A stretch of 64,000 nt of DNA from Nodosilinea sp. P-1105 (GCF_012911975.1 NZ_SMDQ01000017.1:1-64000), one strand, 5' to 3'; positions 36,172 to 45,062 are shown, counted from the stretch's first letter. Notes: a model not told the origin generated them from the letters alone. Made by a program: numbers and translations.

Positions 36172-37383
36172 CTACAGCTCTTCTAACCACATGGAAAAGA
36201 TCCAACCGCCGTCTGCCAGTTCGCTCCAGTTGCCGAAGGTTTCCCCTGTGATTGTGACAATGGTGCCATTATCCACAGATCCCAGAATTTCGTTTTCAGT
36301 ACCCGGGCCATCAAAGATTAGGGTGGGGTCACCATCGGTGACAACCCGTCTCTGCTGTTCCCCTGGTGTAGGGGTGGGTGTGGGCGTGGGTGTGGGGGTA
36401 GGGGTAGGGGAGGGTGTGGGAGATGGGGTGGGTGTGGGGGATGGGGTGGGTGTGGGAGATGGGGTGGGTGTGGGAGATGGGGTGGGTGTGGGCGTGGGGG
36501 TAGGTGTGGGCGTGGGGGTAGGTGTGGGCGTGGGGGTAGGTGTGGGTGTGGGGGATGGGGAGGTGGCGCTGTATAGGGCTAGCCAGGTGTCATTGTCTAC
36601 TCGGCCAGTGACCGGCAAGCCATTCACCCGTTGAAAGACACGCACTGCATTTTGGGTCTCTTCGTCATAAATTCCTGATATGGGAAAGTCTGACGGCAAG
36701 TAGCCCAACTGGCGCAGCCGTCGCTGCAGCTCTCTAACATTGTCATCGGGTTCTGGCTGGGCAGGTTCTGGACTATCTTCGACAAACGAGCCGTATTGCA
36801 AATAGGCCCGATCAACCCATTCCCCGGTAGCCAGTTCGGCCCAACCCACAAGGGTGCGTCCAGTCACCCTAACGCGACTGCCGCTGCGAAATTGTCCTGT
36901 GCGTTGATACTCGTATCCCGGCCCACTGCGAATGTTTAGGGCGTATCCCTGGGGGGTGATCACCAAGGCCAAGTTTCCACTGGTATCTCCAGTCAAGCCA
37001 GAGTCAATCGGGTTACGGCTGACCAGGTTACCGGCAACCCAGGTGGTATCGATCAGCTGTAGCCAACCATCCTGCTGTCGCCCCGATAGTTCTAGGGTGC
37101 TGCCCCGACGCACCCGGCGGTAAATCCCCGTATGTGTGCCGGGTCCCCAGCGCACATTCAGGGCGTAGCCCTGGGGGGTGTTGGCATAGACGACGGTGCC
37201 CCAGGGTTGATCGGCGCGGGCGGGTAGGCTCAGACTGCTGCCAATTACCACACCACTGGCTAGAGCCACGAGTAACCGCCGCGCCTGGCAATAATCATCG
37301 GCTGGCTGACCCGCCCTAGCCGCCTCTAACTGGGCAGGGGAGTCATCGAGCAGCCACAACCAGAGACAAGCCAGACTATCCAT
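36172..37383 (-). CDS. SH3 and peptidoglycan-binding protein with Pro-Thr repeat linker
   Basis: A 403-residue protein. A conserved cytoplasmic N-terminus (MDSLACLWLWLL) precedes a membrane segment (about 38-57, LLVALASGVVIGSSLSLPAR). Two bacterial SH3 domains follow (about 62-120 and 135-200, each with GYALNVRWGPG/GYALNIRSGPG), then a peptidoglycan-binding domain 1 (about 215-270, LQRRLRQLGYLP). A roughly 65-residue (Pro-Thr)n/(Pro-Ser) linker precedes a third SH3 domain at the C-terminus. The linker is encoded by a tandem DNA repeat. Likely anchored in the membrane and bound to the cell wall; no hydrolase domain is seen. Confidence 0.85.
   Translation of the reverse strand: MDSLACLWLWLLDDSPAQLEAARAGQPADDYCQARRLLVALASGVVIGSSLSLPARADQPWGTVVYANTPQGYALNVRWGPGTHTGIYRRVRRGSTLELSGRQQDGWLQLIDTTWVAGNLVSRNPIDSGLTGDTSGNLALVITPQGYALNIRSGPGYEYQRTGQFRSGSRVRVTGRTLVGWAELATGEWVDRAYLQYGSFVEDSPEPAQPEPDDNVRELQRRLRQLGYLPSDFPISGIYDEETQNAVRVFQRVNGLPVTGRVDNDTWLALYSATSPSPTPTPTPTPTPTPTPTPTPTPTPTPSPTPTPSPTPTPSPTPTPSPTPSPTPTPTPTPTPTPTPGEQQRRVVTDGDPTLIFDGPGTENEILGSVDNGTIVTITGETFGNWSELADGGWIFSMWLEEL
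36370..36565. repeat. In-frame tandem repeat coding for the Pro-Thr linker
   Basis: About 196 bp of GTGGGTGTGGGGGATGGG/GTGGGCGTGGGGGTAGG units on the plus strand, which read as PTPTPTP and PSPTPTP in the SH3 protein. Periodicity is 6 and 18 bp, so copy-number change keeps the frame. Confidence 0.85.
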
Positions 37384-38073
37384 AGGCGCTTACCGGAATC
37401 AGAGAAAAAGGACTTCGGCCACAACCACCAGGGCGTTCACTCCCTGGCTCACTGCAGATGTCTGCGGTCGCAGACTGGGGAAATCATCTCCCAATCCTCT
37501 GATGAAGAGGATTTCTGCTTTGAGCCTTGGGCTTGTAGTCCTTGGCTCGGCGGCCAATCCGAGGGATCGACCCCTAAATTTGACCCACCTTCACAGGGCT
37601 GACGGTCTACGGGGCAAGGTCTACGGCTCGTCTTAAACCGTGTACCGTGAACCTTAAGCCACATTTCCCGTCATTCTTTTTTTGACTGAACACTCGCTAT
37701 GGAAACGACCGGGTTTTCAACTCATTTCAACATCACTTGAGTCTGCCTTAATCATAATCGGTTAGCGCAATTCCAGGGCTACAGACCCAAAAAATGGAGT
37801 GCATCCCAGTTTTGCGAGTTGGCCCACCCTTCGGGAAGCGCAAGCTCTACATCCCCCAGCCCCTTCTCCCATTTTGGGAGAAGGGGAGCCGGATTCAAAG
37901 TCCCTCTCCCTCTCTGGGAGAGGGATTTAGGGTGTAGGCGCGGAGCGGCTTCTCTTGAGTGGGCTGCAAAAGTGGGATGCGCCCAAAAAATGCCCCTGGG
38001 CTGGGGGCAACCACAGGGGCGAATCGATCGAGGGTTAGGCTAAAGCGAGCAATTTATGGCATGTTGCACCACG
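37384..38073. other. 690-bp intergenic region with a MITE-like element
   Basis: No credible gene. It contains the terminal-inverted-repeat element at 37798-37984. The rest is unremarkable. Confidence 0.5.
37798..37984. repeat. MITE-like element with terminal inverted repeats
   Basis: The left end (37798-37827, AGTGCATCCCAGTTTTGCGA...) and the inverted right end (37959-37984) share GCATCCCA-TTTTGC and CCCAC. The interior contains CTTCTCCCATTTTGGGAGAAG-like palindromes and a GGCCCACCCTTCGGGAAGCG block that is repeated at 46778-46823. The end motif recurs in inverted form at 12977-12997. Confidence 0.55.
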
Positions 38074-38322
38074 TCATCCGACGTACATGGAGGTGATTTG
38101 CGGCACCACCAGTAAGGTTAATCCTTGTCGACCAATCACGGTGACCCAGCTTGATACATCCATGGCGTAATCAGCCATGGCGGCATCGGTAGTTTGGTAT
38201 ACCCTAGCGGGCCAGTAGGTTCCTTCGTAGAAAACCCGTCCTTTAACGCTGGGTGTAATGGTGTGCTCCACTCGGGCCTTTTTTTGCTCTTTGAAGAGTT
38301 CTACAGTGTGGGGCAGATTCAT
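38074..38322 (-). CDS. NfeD-like OB-fold protein
   Basis: About 82 residues from the ATG at 38322, set by a strong GGGAGG 6 nt upstream. The pattern TPSVKGRVFYEGTYWPARVY and VTVIGRQGLTLLVVP matches the NfeD C-terminal OB fold. It has no membrane helices and is a stand-alone domain, as in many cyanobacteria. Its partner protease or flotillin is not adjacent. Confidence 0.75.
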   Translation of the reverse strand: MNLPHTVELFKEQKKARVEHTITPSVKGRVFYEGTYWPARVYQTTDAAMADYAMDVSSWVTVIGRQGLTLLVVPQITSMYVG

Positions 38323-38340
38323 CGTATCCTCCCAATTCAA

Positions 38341-38826
38341 TCTTTAAGGGCTCTTCACTTTCTAAGTGGTATTCAACGGCAAATTGTGACAGATAATGCT
38401 AGCTAGGGTTTAGGTTGGTCACAATCAGTCGTTATTGTTCGGTGCTCCATCGCCACCTAAAACGCTGGTGGTCATTGCCATAGGTGAGAACAATAGAGGG
38501 ACGGGCCAGGTGGGATCACCGACCCTGTGCCAGATTTTGAAGCGACTATGAAGCCGCCACAGTAAAGACAACTGTTGCTAATGGACAAGCCCCTGTTCTC
38601 GGCAAAACTATTTTAAGCTTTTTCACCAAAAACCAAGATTAAATTCTATAACGATAGAGCAGCATTTGATTGCTATGAGGCTTGCGGATCAAGGATTTCA
38701 TTCTTTTATCATAGCCTTGATAGGCTAGGTACCAGCTTGTCTACAGGACTGGGCCACATCGGCAGTTATGGTATAAGTGACTAAAATAGTGATGACTATA
38801 GTGATGACTAAGGCCTGGATGTCCCT
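38341..38826. other. Regulatory region ahead of pncB
   Basis: A 486-bp gap between the divergent NfeD-like and pncB genes. The last 50 bp hold the TAGTGATGACTA direct repeat listed separately. The rest shows no gene or repeat. Confidence 0.4.
38775..38810 (+). promoter_or_regulatory. Candidate NrtR operator (TAGT-N4-ACTA tandem)
   Basis: Two adjacent perfect copies of TAGTGATGACTA (38787-38798 and 38799-38810) follow a half-similar AAGTGACTAA at 38775-38784, ending 16 bp before the pncB ATG. Each copy has inverted arms TAGT and ACTA. The gene for an NrtR-type repressor is in the same cluster, so an autoregulatory operator is inferred from position and symmetry. Confidence 0.5.
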
Positions 38827-40191
38827 ATGACCGATCACGCGTTGTCGATCACACCCGATGACTATGGCTTGCTGACCGACTTATATCAACTCACCATGGC
38901 CGCCTGCTACGTGGGAGAAGGGATCAGCAATCGCTGGGCCAGTTTCGAGCTGTTTACCCGGCGGCTACCCGACGACTATGGCTATGGGGTCGCCATGGGA
39001 TTAGCCCAGGCGATCGACTACTTGACCCACTGGCGGTTTTCCGAGGCCCAATTAACCGCCTTGCGTCACACCGGTTTGTTTGATCAGGCCCCCGAGGCCT
39101 TTTGGCAAACCCTGGCCGGGGGGCGATTTACCGGCAATCTCTGGGCCGTGCCTGAGGGGACAGCGATCTTTCCCAACCAGCCCCTGTTGCGGGTGGAAGC
39201 TCCCCTGTGGCAAGCCCAACTGGCAGAAACCTATCTGCTCAATACCCTCAATTACCAGACATTGATTGCCACCCGCGCGGCCCGGCTGCGGCAGGTGGCT
39301 GGGCCAGATACCCGCCTGCTAGAGTTTGGCACCCGTCGAGCATTTAGCCCCCAGGGCTCTCTGTGGGCTGCTCGGGCCGCTTTGGCCGGGGGGTTAGATG
39401 CCACCTCTAATGTGCTAGCTGCCCTGCGCCTCGATCGCAAGCCTGCCGGGACCATGGCCCATGCCCTGGTGATGGCTTTTACTGCCATTGCAGGGCATGA
39501 AGATGACGCCTTTGCCGCCTTCCACCGTTACTTCCCTGGCGCCGCCCTGTTAATTGATACCTACGACACCGTGGCGGCCGCGAACCGTCTGGCCCGGCAG
39601 GTGCAGCAGGGACAGGCGACGGTGGCCGCGGTGCGCCTCGATTCGGGAGATCTGGCGGCCCTGGCTCAGGCGGTGCGATCGCAGTTACCGAACGCCACCA
39701 TTTTCGCCAGTGGAGACCTGGACGAGTACGAAATTGCCCGCTTGCAGCAGGCGGGTGCCCCCATCGATGGCTATGGTTTAGGCACTAAGCTGGTGACTGG
39801 AGAACCCGTGAACGGCGTCTACAAGCTGGTGGAAATCGACGGCATTCCAGTCATGAAAGAGTCAAACAGCAAAACCACATTTCCTGGCCGCAAGCAAGTG
39901 TTTCGCAGATTTGAGCATGGGCAGGCCCTGGGCGATCGCCTGGGTCTGATGGATGAACCTGCCGCACCGGATGAAAAACCCCTCTTACAATTAGTCATAC
40001 ACCAGGGACAGGCGGTACAAGGGCCTGATGCTCTTGCCACCATTGCCCAGCGCACCGCCACCTCGGTGGCCAGTCTGCCTGGGTCGGTCCGGCGCATCAC
40101 CCAGCCGGAGGCCTATCCCGTTACCATTTCCCAGGCCCTACACGATCTTACCGATCGCACCCGTCAGTCTGTCCCCCAGCCGTTGTCCTAA
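38827..40191 (+). CDS. pncB: Nicotinate phosphoribosyltransferase
   Basis: A 454-residue NAPRTase. DYGLLTDLYQLTMAACYV is the typical N-terminus, LLEFGTRRAFSPQGSLWAAR carries the conserved active-site arginine region with the autophosphorylation site further on (MAHALVMAF), and VRLDSGDLAAL plus GLGTKLVTGEPVNGVYKLVE are barrel motifs. The enzyme turns nicotinic acid and PRPP into nicotinate mononucleotide, with ATP. It is the first gene of an NAD salvage cluster; nadD follows 10 bp later. Confidence 0.95.
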   Translation: MTDHALSITPDDYGLLTDLYQLTMAACYVGEGISNRWASFELFTRRLPDDYGYGVAMGLAQAIDYLTHWRFSEAQLTALRHTGLFDQAPEAFWQTLAGGRFTGNLWAVPEGTAIFPNQPLLRVEAPLWQAQLAETYLLNTLNYQTLIATRAARLRQVAGPDTRLLEFGTRRAFSPQGSLWAARAALAGGLDATSNVLAALRLDRKPAGTMAHALVMAFTAIAGHEDDAFAAFHRYFPGAALLIDTYDTVAAANRLARQVQQGQATVAAVRLDSGDLAALAQAVRSQLPNATIFASGDLDEYEIARLQQAGAPIDGYGLGTKLVTGEPVNGVYKLVEIDGIPVMKESNSKTTFPGRKQVFRRFEHGQALGDRLGLMDEPAAPDEKPLLQLVIHQGQAVQGPDALATIAQRTATSVASLPGSVRRITQPEAYPVTISQALHDLTDRTRQSVPQPLS

Positions 40192-40201
40192 GGATGGTTC
40201 C

Positions 40202-40801
40202 ATGACTCGCATCGCCCTGTTTGGCACCAGCGCCGACCCCCCGCACCGGGGCCATGCCACCGTATTGACTTGGCTAGCCAGTCAATTCGACCATGTGGCG
40301 GTCTGGACGGCGAATAATCCCTTTAAAGAGCACCAGACCTCTCTGGGCGATCGCTGCCGTATGCTGCAGCTCCTGATTGACGAGCTTGAGGTGCCCACCG
40401 GCCAGGTAAAGCTCCATCCCGAACTCAGCCATATGCGCTCCATCATCAGCATCGAGCGGGCTCAGCAGCAGTGGCCCGAGGCTCAACTCACCCTAGTGGT
40501 GGGCTCTGACCTGGTTCCCCAGTTGCCCCGTTGGTATCGGGCCAACGATGTTTTTGCCGCTGTGGACATTCTGGTGGTCCCTCGCCCCGGCTATCCTATC
40601 GCCGAAACCGACTTGGCTCCTCTGCGCCAGCAGACCACCGTCACCATGGCCACGTTGCCTCAGCAGGTCGATGTTGCCTCCTCCGACTATCGCCAGGCTG
40701 ATGCCGATCTGGCCCTCACCCCCGCCGTTCACACCTACATTGCCCAACACCACCTATACCCATGGCCGGAAAACTCCAGAAAACCCCTGACCACCCCCTG
40801 A
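40202..40801 (+). CDS. nadD: Nicotinate-nucleotide adenylyltransferase
   Basis: About 199 residues from the ATG at 40202 (MTRIALFGTSADPPHRGHAT); the longer open frame upstream is part of pncB. The nucleotidyltransferase motif GTSADPPHRGH (GxFxPxHxGH type, with SADPPHRGH) lies at residues 8-18. SHMRSIISIER provides the SxxxT/S-R region typical of the C-terminal motif, although the exact ISSTxxR is replaced. It adenylates nicotinate mononucleotide. The end overlaps the next gene by 40 bp, so translation is probably coupled. Confidence 0.88.
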   Translation: MTRIALFGTSADPPHRGHATVLTWLASQFDHVAVWTANNPFKEHQTSLGDRCRMLQLLIDELEVPTGQVKLHPELSHMRSIISIERAQQQWPEAQLTLVVGSDLVPQLPRWYRANDVFAAVDILVVPRPGYPIAETDLAPLRQQTTVTMATLPQQVDVASSDYRQADADLALTPAVHTYIAQHHLYPWPENSRKPLTTP

Positions 40802-41517
40802 GCAAACCGGCCCTAGCCGACTTTAAGGTGGGGGTAGACAATGTCATCTTTTCCGTAGATACCGACCAAAACCGACTGTTGGTACTGGTAGTGATGCGCC
40901 ACGAAGCTCCCTACCTGGGCTATTGGAGTTTACCAGGCACCCTAGTACGCCAAGGGGAATCCTTAGAAGATGCCGCCTACCGAGTGCTGGCCGAGAAAAT
41001 CCGGGTCAACAATCTCTATCTAGAGCAGCTTTACACCTTCGGCGGCCCCCGCCGCGACCCGCGAGAAGCCCCCCACGCCCCCCCCACCTTTGATGTGCGT
41101 TACTTATCCATCAGTCACTTTGCCCTGGTGCGCTTTGCCGAAGCCGAGCTAATCGCCGATGGGGTCAGCGGCATTGCCTGGTATCCCTTGGCCCAGGTCC
41201 CTCAGCTTGCCTTCGACCACAATCAAATTCTCAGCTATGGTTACCAGCGCCTACGCAACAAGCTGGAATATAGCCCCATCGCCTTTGACGTGCTGCCCGA
41301 TACGTTTACCCTGGGCGATCTTTACCAGCTTTACACCACGGTTCTGGGGGAAGCCTTCTCCGACTATTCCAACTTTCGAGCCCGGTTGCTGAAATTAGGC
41401 TTTCTGCAAGACACAGGCCGGAAAACCTCCCGGGGGGCAGGGCGACCGGCCAGCCTCTACCGGTTCGATGCCGAGGCCTTTGAGCTTCTAAAAGACAAAC
41501 CTATGGTATTTATCTAA
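40762..41517 (+). CDS. nrtR: Nudix-type transcriptional regulator of NAD metabolism (NrtR)
   Basis: A 251-residue protein: an N-terminal Nudix domain (about 20-165) and a C-terminal winged helix (about 175-245, NFRARLLKLGFLQDTGRK with RPASLYRF). The Nudix box GTLVRQGESLEDAAYRVLAEK has lost the REVxEE glutamates needed for hydrolysis, which is usual in NrtR repressors that sense ADP-ribose instead of cleaving it. Its position between nadD and nadE matches its role as repressor of NAD genes. Overlap with nadD suggests coupled translation. Confidence 0.9.
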   Translation: MAGKLQKTPDHPLSKPALADFKVGVDNVIFSVDTDQNRLLVLVVMRHEAPYLGYWSLPGTLVRQGESLEDAAYRVLAEKIRVNNLYLEQLYTFGGPRRDPREAPHAPPTFDVRYLSISHFALVRFAEAELIADGVSGIAWYPLAQVPQLAFDHNQILSYGYQRLRNKLEYSPIAFDVLPDTFTLGDLYQLYTTVLGEAFSDYSNFRARLLKLGFLQDTGRKTSRGAGRPASLYRFDAEAFELLKDKPMVFI

Positions 41518-41543
41518 GCTTGCGCCTGCCTCTAGGTTAGCCA

Positions 41544-42491
41544 ATGAAACATAGAGCTCCACGAAATCGAACCATTGATCTGCATGCCCTAGAGCGGCAG
41601 CAGCTATCGCAGCGGTTGATGTCCCTCTCGCATCAAGTCCGACCCGAGGCCTTGATCAATCGCACCATCTGTCAGGATCTGATGGCAGCATTGCCCCACC
41701 TACCGAATCAATTTGTTGACTTGATGATTGTTGACCCTCCCTACAATCTGCACAAAAAATTTAATAGTAGAACCTTCAAACCTCTAAACCACGACGATTA
41801 TGGCGTCTGGCTAGACACTTGGATGGGGCCAATTAAACGGGTCTTGAAGCCAGACGCCTCCGTGTATGTCTGTGCAGACTGGTCAACCTCAGTGGCCATG
41901 TACCCAGTACTCAAGCAATATTTCAAAGTCAGAAACAGAATTACGTGGGAGCGGGAGAAGGGTCGGGGGGCCAAAGCTAACTGGAAAAATACCTGTGAAG
42001 ATATTTGGTTTTGTACCGTCTCAGATGATTACTACTTCAATGTGGATGCTGTGAAGCTAAAGCGTCGGATCATGGCCCCCTACAGAACCTCGGCCGGGAA
42101 ACCAAAGGATTGGCAAGATGATGGAGGGGAACGGTATCGCTTCACCCATCCCTCTAACCTCTGGACTGATATTACCGTTCCCTTTTGGTCAATGCCAGAA
42201 AATACCGATCACCCCACCCAAAAGCCGGAAAAACTTATTGCCAAGTTAATCTTGGCCAGTTCAGAAGACAACGATTTGGTATTTGATCCATTCTTAGGCA
42301 GTGGGACCACATCAGTGGTGGCCAAAAAGCTGGGGCGACGCTTTCTTGGCCTTGAAATTGAGCCAGACTATTGCTGCCTAGCTGAGAAGCGTTTAGCGTT
42401 GGCCGAGGAGAATATTCGGATTCAGGGGTATGCTGATGGCGTTTTTTGGGAACGAAACACCTTATCAGATCAACAGAGCCATCAACCATAA
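41544..42491 (+). CDS. Orphan beta-class DNA methyltransferase
   Basis: A 315-residue methyltransferase. Motif IV is DPPYNL (residues 65-70) and the SAM-binding motif I comes late as FDPFLGSGTTSVVAKKLGR (about 252-270), so the order is beta class. FLGLEIEPDYC follows as motif II. The target-recognition region lies between (TWEREKGRGAKANWKNTCEDIW). DPPY suggests N6-adenine or, less often, N4-cytosine methylation; the target is not predictable. No restriction endonuclease gene is adjacent, so it is solitary and probably part of genome-wide epigenetic marking. It sits inside the NAD cluster, 26 bp after nrtR. Confidence 0.9.
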   Translation: MKHRAPRNRTIDLHALERQQLSQRLMSLSHQVRPEALINRTICQDLMAALPHLPNQFVDLMIVDPPYNLHKKFNSRTFKPLNHDDYGVWLDTWMGPIKRVLKPDASVYVCADWSTSVAMYPVLKQYFKVRNRITWEREKGRGAKANWKNTCEDIWFCTVSDDYYFNVDAVKLKRRIMAPYRTSAGKPKDWQDDGGERYRFTHPSNLWTDITVPFWSMPENTDHPTQKPEKLIAKLILASSEDNDLVFDPFLGSGTTSVVAKKLGRRFLGLEIEPDYCCLAEKRLALAEENIRIQGYADGVFWERNTLSDQQSHQP

Positions 42492-42647
42492 TCACCTGCT
42501 GTAGGGGCTGCTGTGGCGTCCCAGGCATTGGCACTACCAAGCAGGACTGCCTTGGGTCCACGGTATATCAAGCCATTCAATCATCAGGTTGGGCTGATGT
42601 CACCCAACCTGCCTTGCTTCACTCCATTTACTGACTCACCCCTACCT

Positions 42648-44393
42648 ATGAAATTTGCGATCGCCCAACTCAACCCTACCATCGGCGACCTGGCCCACAA
42701 TGCCCAGCAAGTGCTAACTGCCGCCCACCAGGCTGACCAACAGGGAGCAACCGTGCTGGTGACCACAGAATTAGTGCTGTGTGGCTACCCCCCCCGGGAT
42801 CTGCTGCTACGGCCTGGGTTCATTGCCGCCATGGCTCGGACCCTGGACCAACTGGCCACCGACTTGCCTGCCGATCTGGTGGTTTTAGTCGGCTTTGCCG
42901 CCGCCAATCCCCAGGCTCGACACCAGGGGGAAAAACCCCTATTCAACAGCACTGCTCTTATTCACCAGGGTCAAGTGCGCCAGGTGTTTCACAAGCAACT
43001 GTTGCCCACCTACGATGTGTTTGATGAACACCGCTATTTTGCCCCAGGGCGAGGACCCAGCACCTTCACCCTACCCCTACAAGATGGGCACCTGCGGATT
43101 GGGGTCACCATCTGTGAAGACCTGTGGAATGACGAAGAATTTTGGGGGGGGCGCAGCTACCCCCGCAACCTGATCGCCGATTTGGCCGAGGCCGGGGTCG
43201 ATGTGGTGATTAACCTCTCCGCCTCCCCCTATTCGGTGAACAAACAACAGCTGCGGGCTGCGATGCTGTCCCATAGCGCCGCTCGATTCCGCTGCCCGAT
43301 TCTGTATGCCAATCAGGTGGGGGCTAACGATGACCTAATCTTCGACGGCACCAGCACCGCCTTTAACCGCCAAGGGAAGATTATCGCTCGCCTACCCTCC
43401 TACCACACCGGCCTGATGGTAGTGGACTATGACCCGGTCAAGGGTGATCTGCTAGCGGCAAACATCACCCCCCTCCCCACCGACGAAACCGAGTCAATCT
43501 GGGCGGCTCTGGTGCTGGGAGTGCAAGATTACACTCGCAAATGCGGCTTCACAAAAGCCGTCATTGGCCTCAGTGGCGGCATTGACTCGGCCCTGGTAGC
43601 TGCCATTGCCGCCGCGGCCCTGGGGCCTGAGAATGTGTTGGGGGTCCTCATGCCCTCCCCCCATAGCTCAGACCATTCGGTAGCGGATGCGCTGGCTCTG
43701 TGCCAACGACTGGGCATTGCTCATACCACCCTGGCGATTGGGCCGTTGATGGCCGCCTACGACCAAGTGCTTGGCCCTCTATTTGCGGGGTACCAACCCG
43801 GCATTGCTGAAGAAAATATCCAGTCACGGATTCGCGGCAACCTGCTAATGGCCATCTCCAACAAATTTGGCTACCTGCTTCTGTCCACGGGCAACAAGTC
43901 AGAAATGGCCGTGGGCTACTGCACCCTCTATGGAGATATGAATGGCGGTCTGGCGGTGATTGCTGATGTGCCTAAAACCCGAGTGTATGCCCTCTGTCAC
44001 TGGCTGAATCAGCAGTCAAACCACGGGGGGGATAGCCGGGTTCTGGGGCATCTGGCCGCTCGGCTAGCCCAACGGAGCGATACCTTGATCCCCAAAAACA
44101 TTCTGGTCAAACCCCCCAGTGCCGAACTCAAACCCGGCCAGGTGGATCAAGACTCCCTGCCCCCCTACGACATCCTGGATGACATTTTGGAGCGGTTGGT
44201 GCAGCACCACCAGTCTACCGACGACATTGTGGCCGCCGGTCATCAACCAGAGGTGGTCAACCAGGTGATCAAACTGGTTTCCCGCGCCGAGTTTAAGCGA
44301 CGGCAGGCGCCGCCCGTGCTCAAGGTAACCGATCGCGCCTTTGGTATGGGCTGGCGCATGCCCATTGCCCAGCGCTGGCCCAGTTCTAGCTAG
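42648..44393 (+). CDS. nadE: Glutamine-dependent NAD+ synthetase
   Basis: About 581 residues from the ATG at 42648 (MKFAIAQLNPTIGDL), set by the nitrilase fold start; an in-frame start 135 bp upstream adds no conserved sequence. The N-terminal nitrilase-like glutaminase carries catalytic Glu (TTELVLCGYPPRDLL), Lys (HKQLLPTYDVFDE) and Cys (VTICEDLWNDEEFWG). The C-terminal synthetase has the P-loop GLSGGIDSALVAAIA and LLSTGNKSEMAVGYCTLYGDMNGGL. It amidates deamido-NAD with glutamine and ATP, the last step of NAD synthesis. Confidence 0.95.
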   Translation: MKFAIAQLNPTIGDLAHNAQQVLTAAHQADQQGATVLVTTELVLCGYPPRDLLLRPGFIAAMARTLDQLATDLPADLVVLVGFAAANPQARHQGEKPLFNSTALIHQGQVRQVFHKQLLPTYDVFDEHRYFAPGRGPSTFTLPLQDGHLRIGVTICEDLWNDEEFWGGRSYPRNLIADLAEAGVDVVINLSASPYSVNKQQLRAAMLSHSAARFRCPILYANQVGANDDLIFDGTSTAFNRQGKIIARLPSYHTGLMVVDYDPVKGDLLAANITPLPTDETESIWAALVLGVQDYTRKCGFTKAVIGLSGGIDSALVAAIAAAALGPENVLGVLMPSPHSSDHSVADALALCQRLGIAHTTLAIGPLMAAYDQVLGPLFAGYQPGIAEENIQSRIRGNLLMAISNKFGYLLLSTGNKSEMAVGYCTLYGDMNGGLAVIADVPKTRVYALCHWLNQQSNHGGDSRVLGHLAARLAQRSDTLIPKNILVKPPSAELKPGQVDQDSLPPYDILDDILERLVQHHQSTDDIVAAGHQPEVVNQVIKLVSRAEFKRRQAPPVLKVTDRAFGMGWRMPIAQRWPSSS

Positions 44394-44431
44394 TACTCTA
44401 GGGCGGAAATAAACCTACCACTGATTCCTTT
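44391..44431. repeat. CTAGTACTC-type interspersed repeat, copy 2
   Basis: It begins at the nadE stop codon (CTAGTACTCTAGGGCGGAAA) and resembles 24740-24782. Confidence 0.5.
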
Positions 44432-44744
44432 GGAAAGCCTTGATGGGCTTAGGGTTCCCTTTCTGCCTTCATCCTTCTGACTTCTACCTTCCAGTACTAG
44501 CCTGGTTGGTAACAATTCTTACTTGCGCCCGGTACGCGATTAGACTACATTACTGGGCACAGGCTGTGTGCGTGCAGTCTGAACGTCCCCAAAATTTGGT
44601 CGAGCGCCACTGGAAGGTGTTGGTACCACCAACCAGCGGCTGACCCCTTCGACAGAACCGGCTGTCTCGGAGGCTGAGTAGCATTTTACTCGTGGCCGCT
44701 CCGAACTGCACATTGTCTGGGAGCGGCCACGTTAAAGCCATTGG
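44394..44744. other. Intergenic region with a 12-bp inverted repeat
   Basis: No credible gene in 351 bp. It holds a perfect inverted repeat CGTGGCCGCTCC (44691-44702) and its complement (44720-44731) around a 17-nt spacer, without a T-run. Confidence 0.45.
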
Positions 44745-45062
44745 CTAACGCCAGCAGACACCCGGTCCTAAATTCATCGACTTGAACGGGGTTATCTTGA
44801 GCCGGTTCATCTGCTCAAGCATTAGGGGTTGACCTATGCCGAGCAGGCGAACGGCCCCAGTCAGACACTCATCCCAAAACAGGGAGGTATCCAAGCTCAG
44901 ATATAAACAGTCCTCGCTCCAATCCGCTAACGCCGCCTGAATCAAGGCCACCACCATCCAGAGGCAGGTGGTCAGATGGCCGCGATGCGCCCAGGGCACC
45001 GATTGACCCAGCCAGGTGTTCAAGGCATTGTAGAGAGGGGAGTTTTTTTTCACAGCGTTCAC
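44745..45062 (-). pseudogene. Internally deleted transposase remnant (DDE type)
   Basis: A 105-codon frame with the start of a cyanobacterial DDE transposase (NSPLYNALNTWLGQSVPWAHRG, TTCLWMVVAL). It then jumps directly to a later part (IQAALADWSEDCLYLSLDTSLFWDE), as if about 50 codons had been deleted, and then runs into unrelated sequence. The catalytic C-terminal part is missing. Non-functional. Confidence 0.7.

Noticed and set aside
40028-40201. N-terminal extension of nadD
   Set aside because: It overlaps pncB out of frame and is Pro/Arg-rich; the Rossmann start begins at the ATG at 40202.
44691-44731. Perfect 12-bp inverted repeat as a terminator
   Set aside because: No T-run on either side and no gene end close by; kept only as part of the intergenic description.
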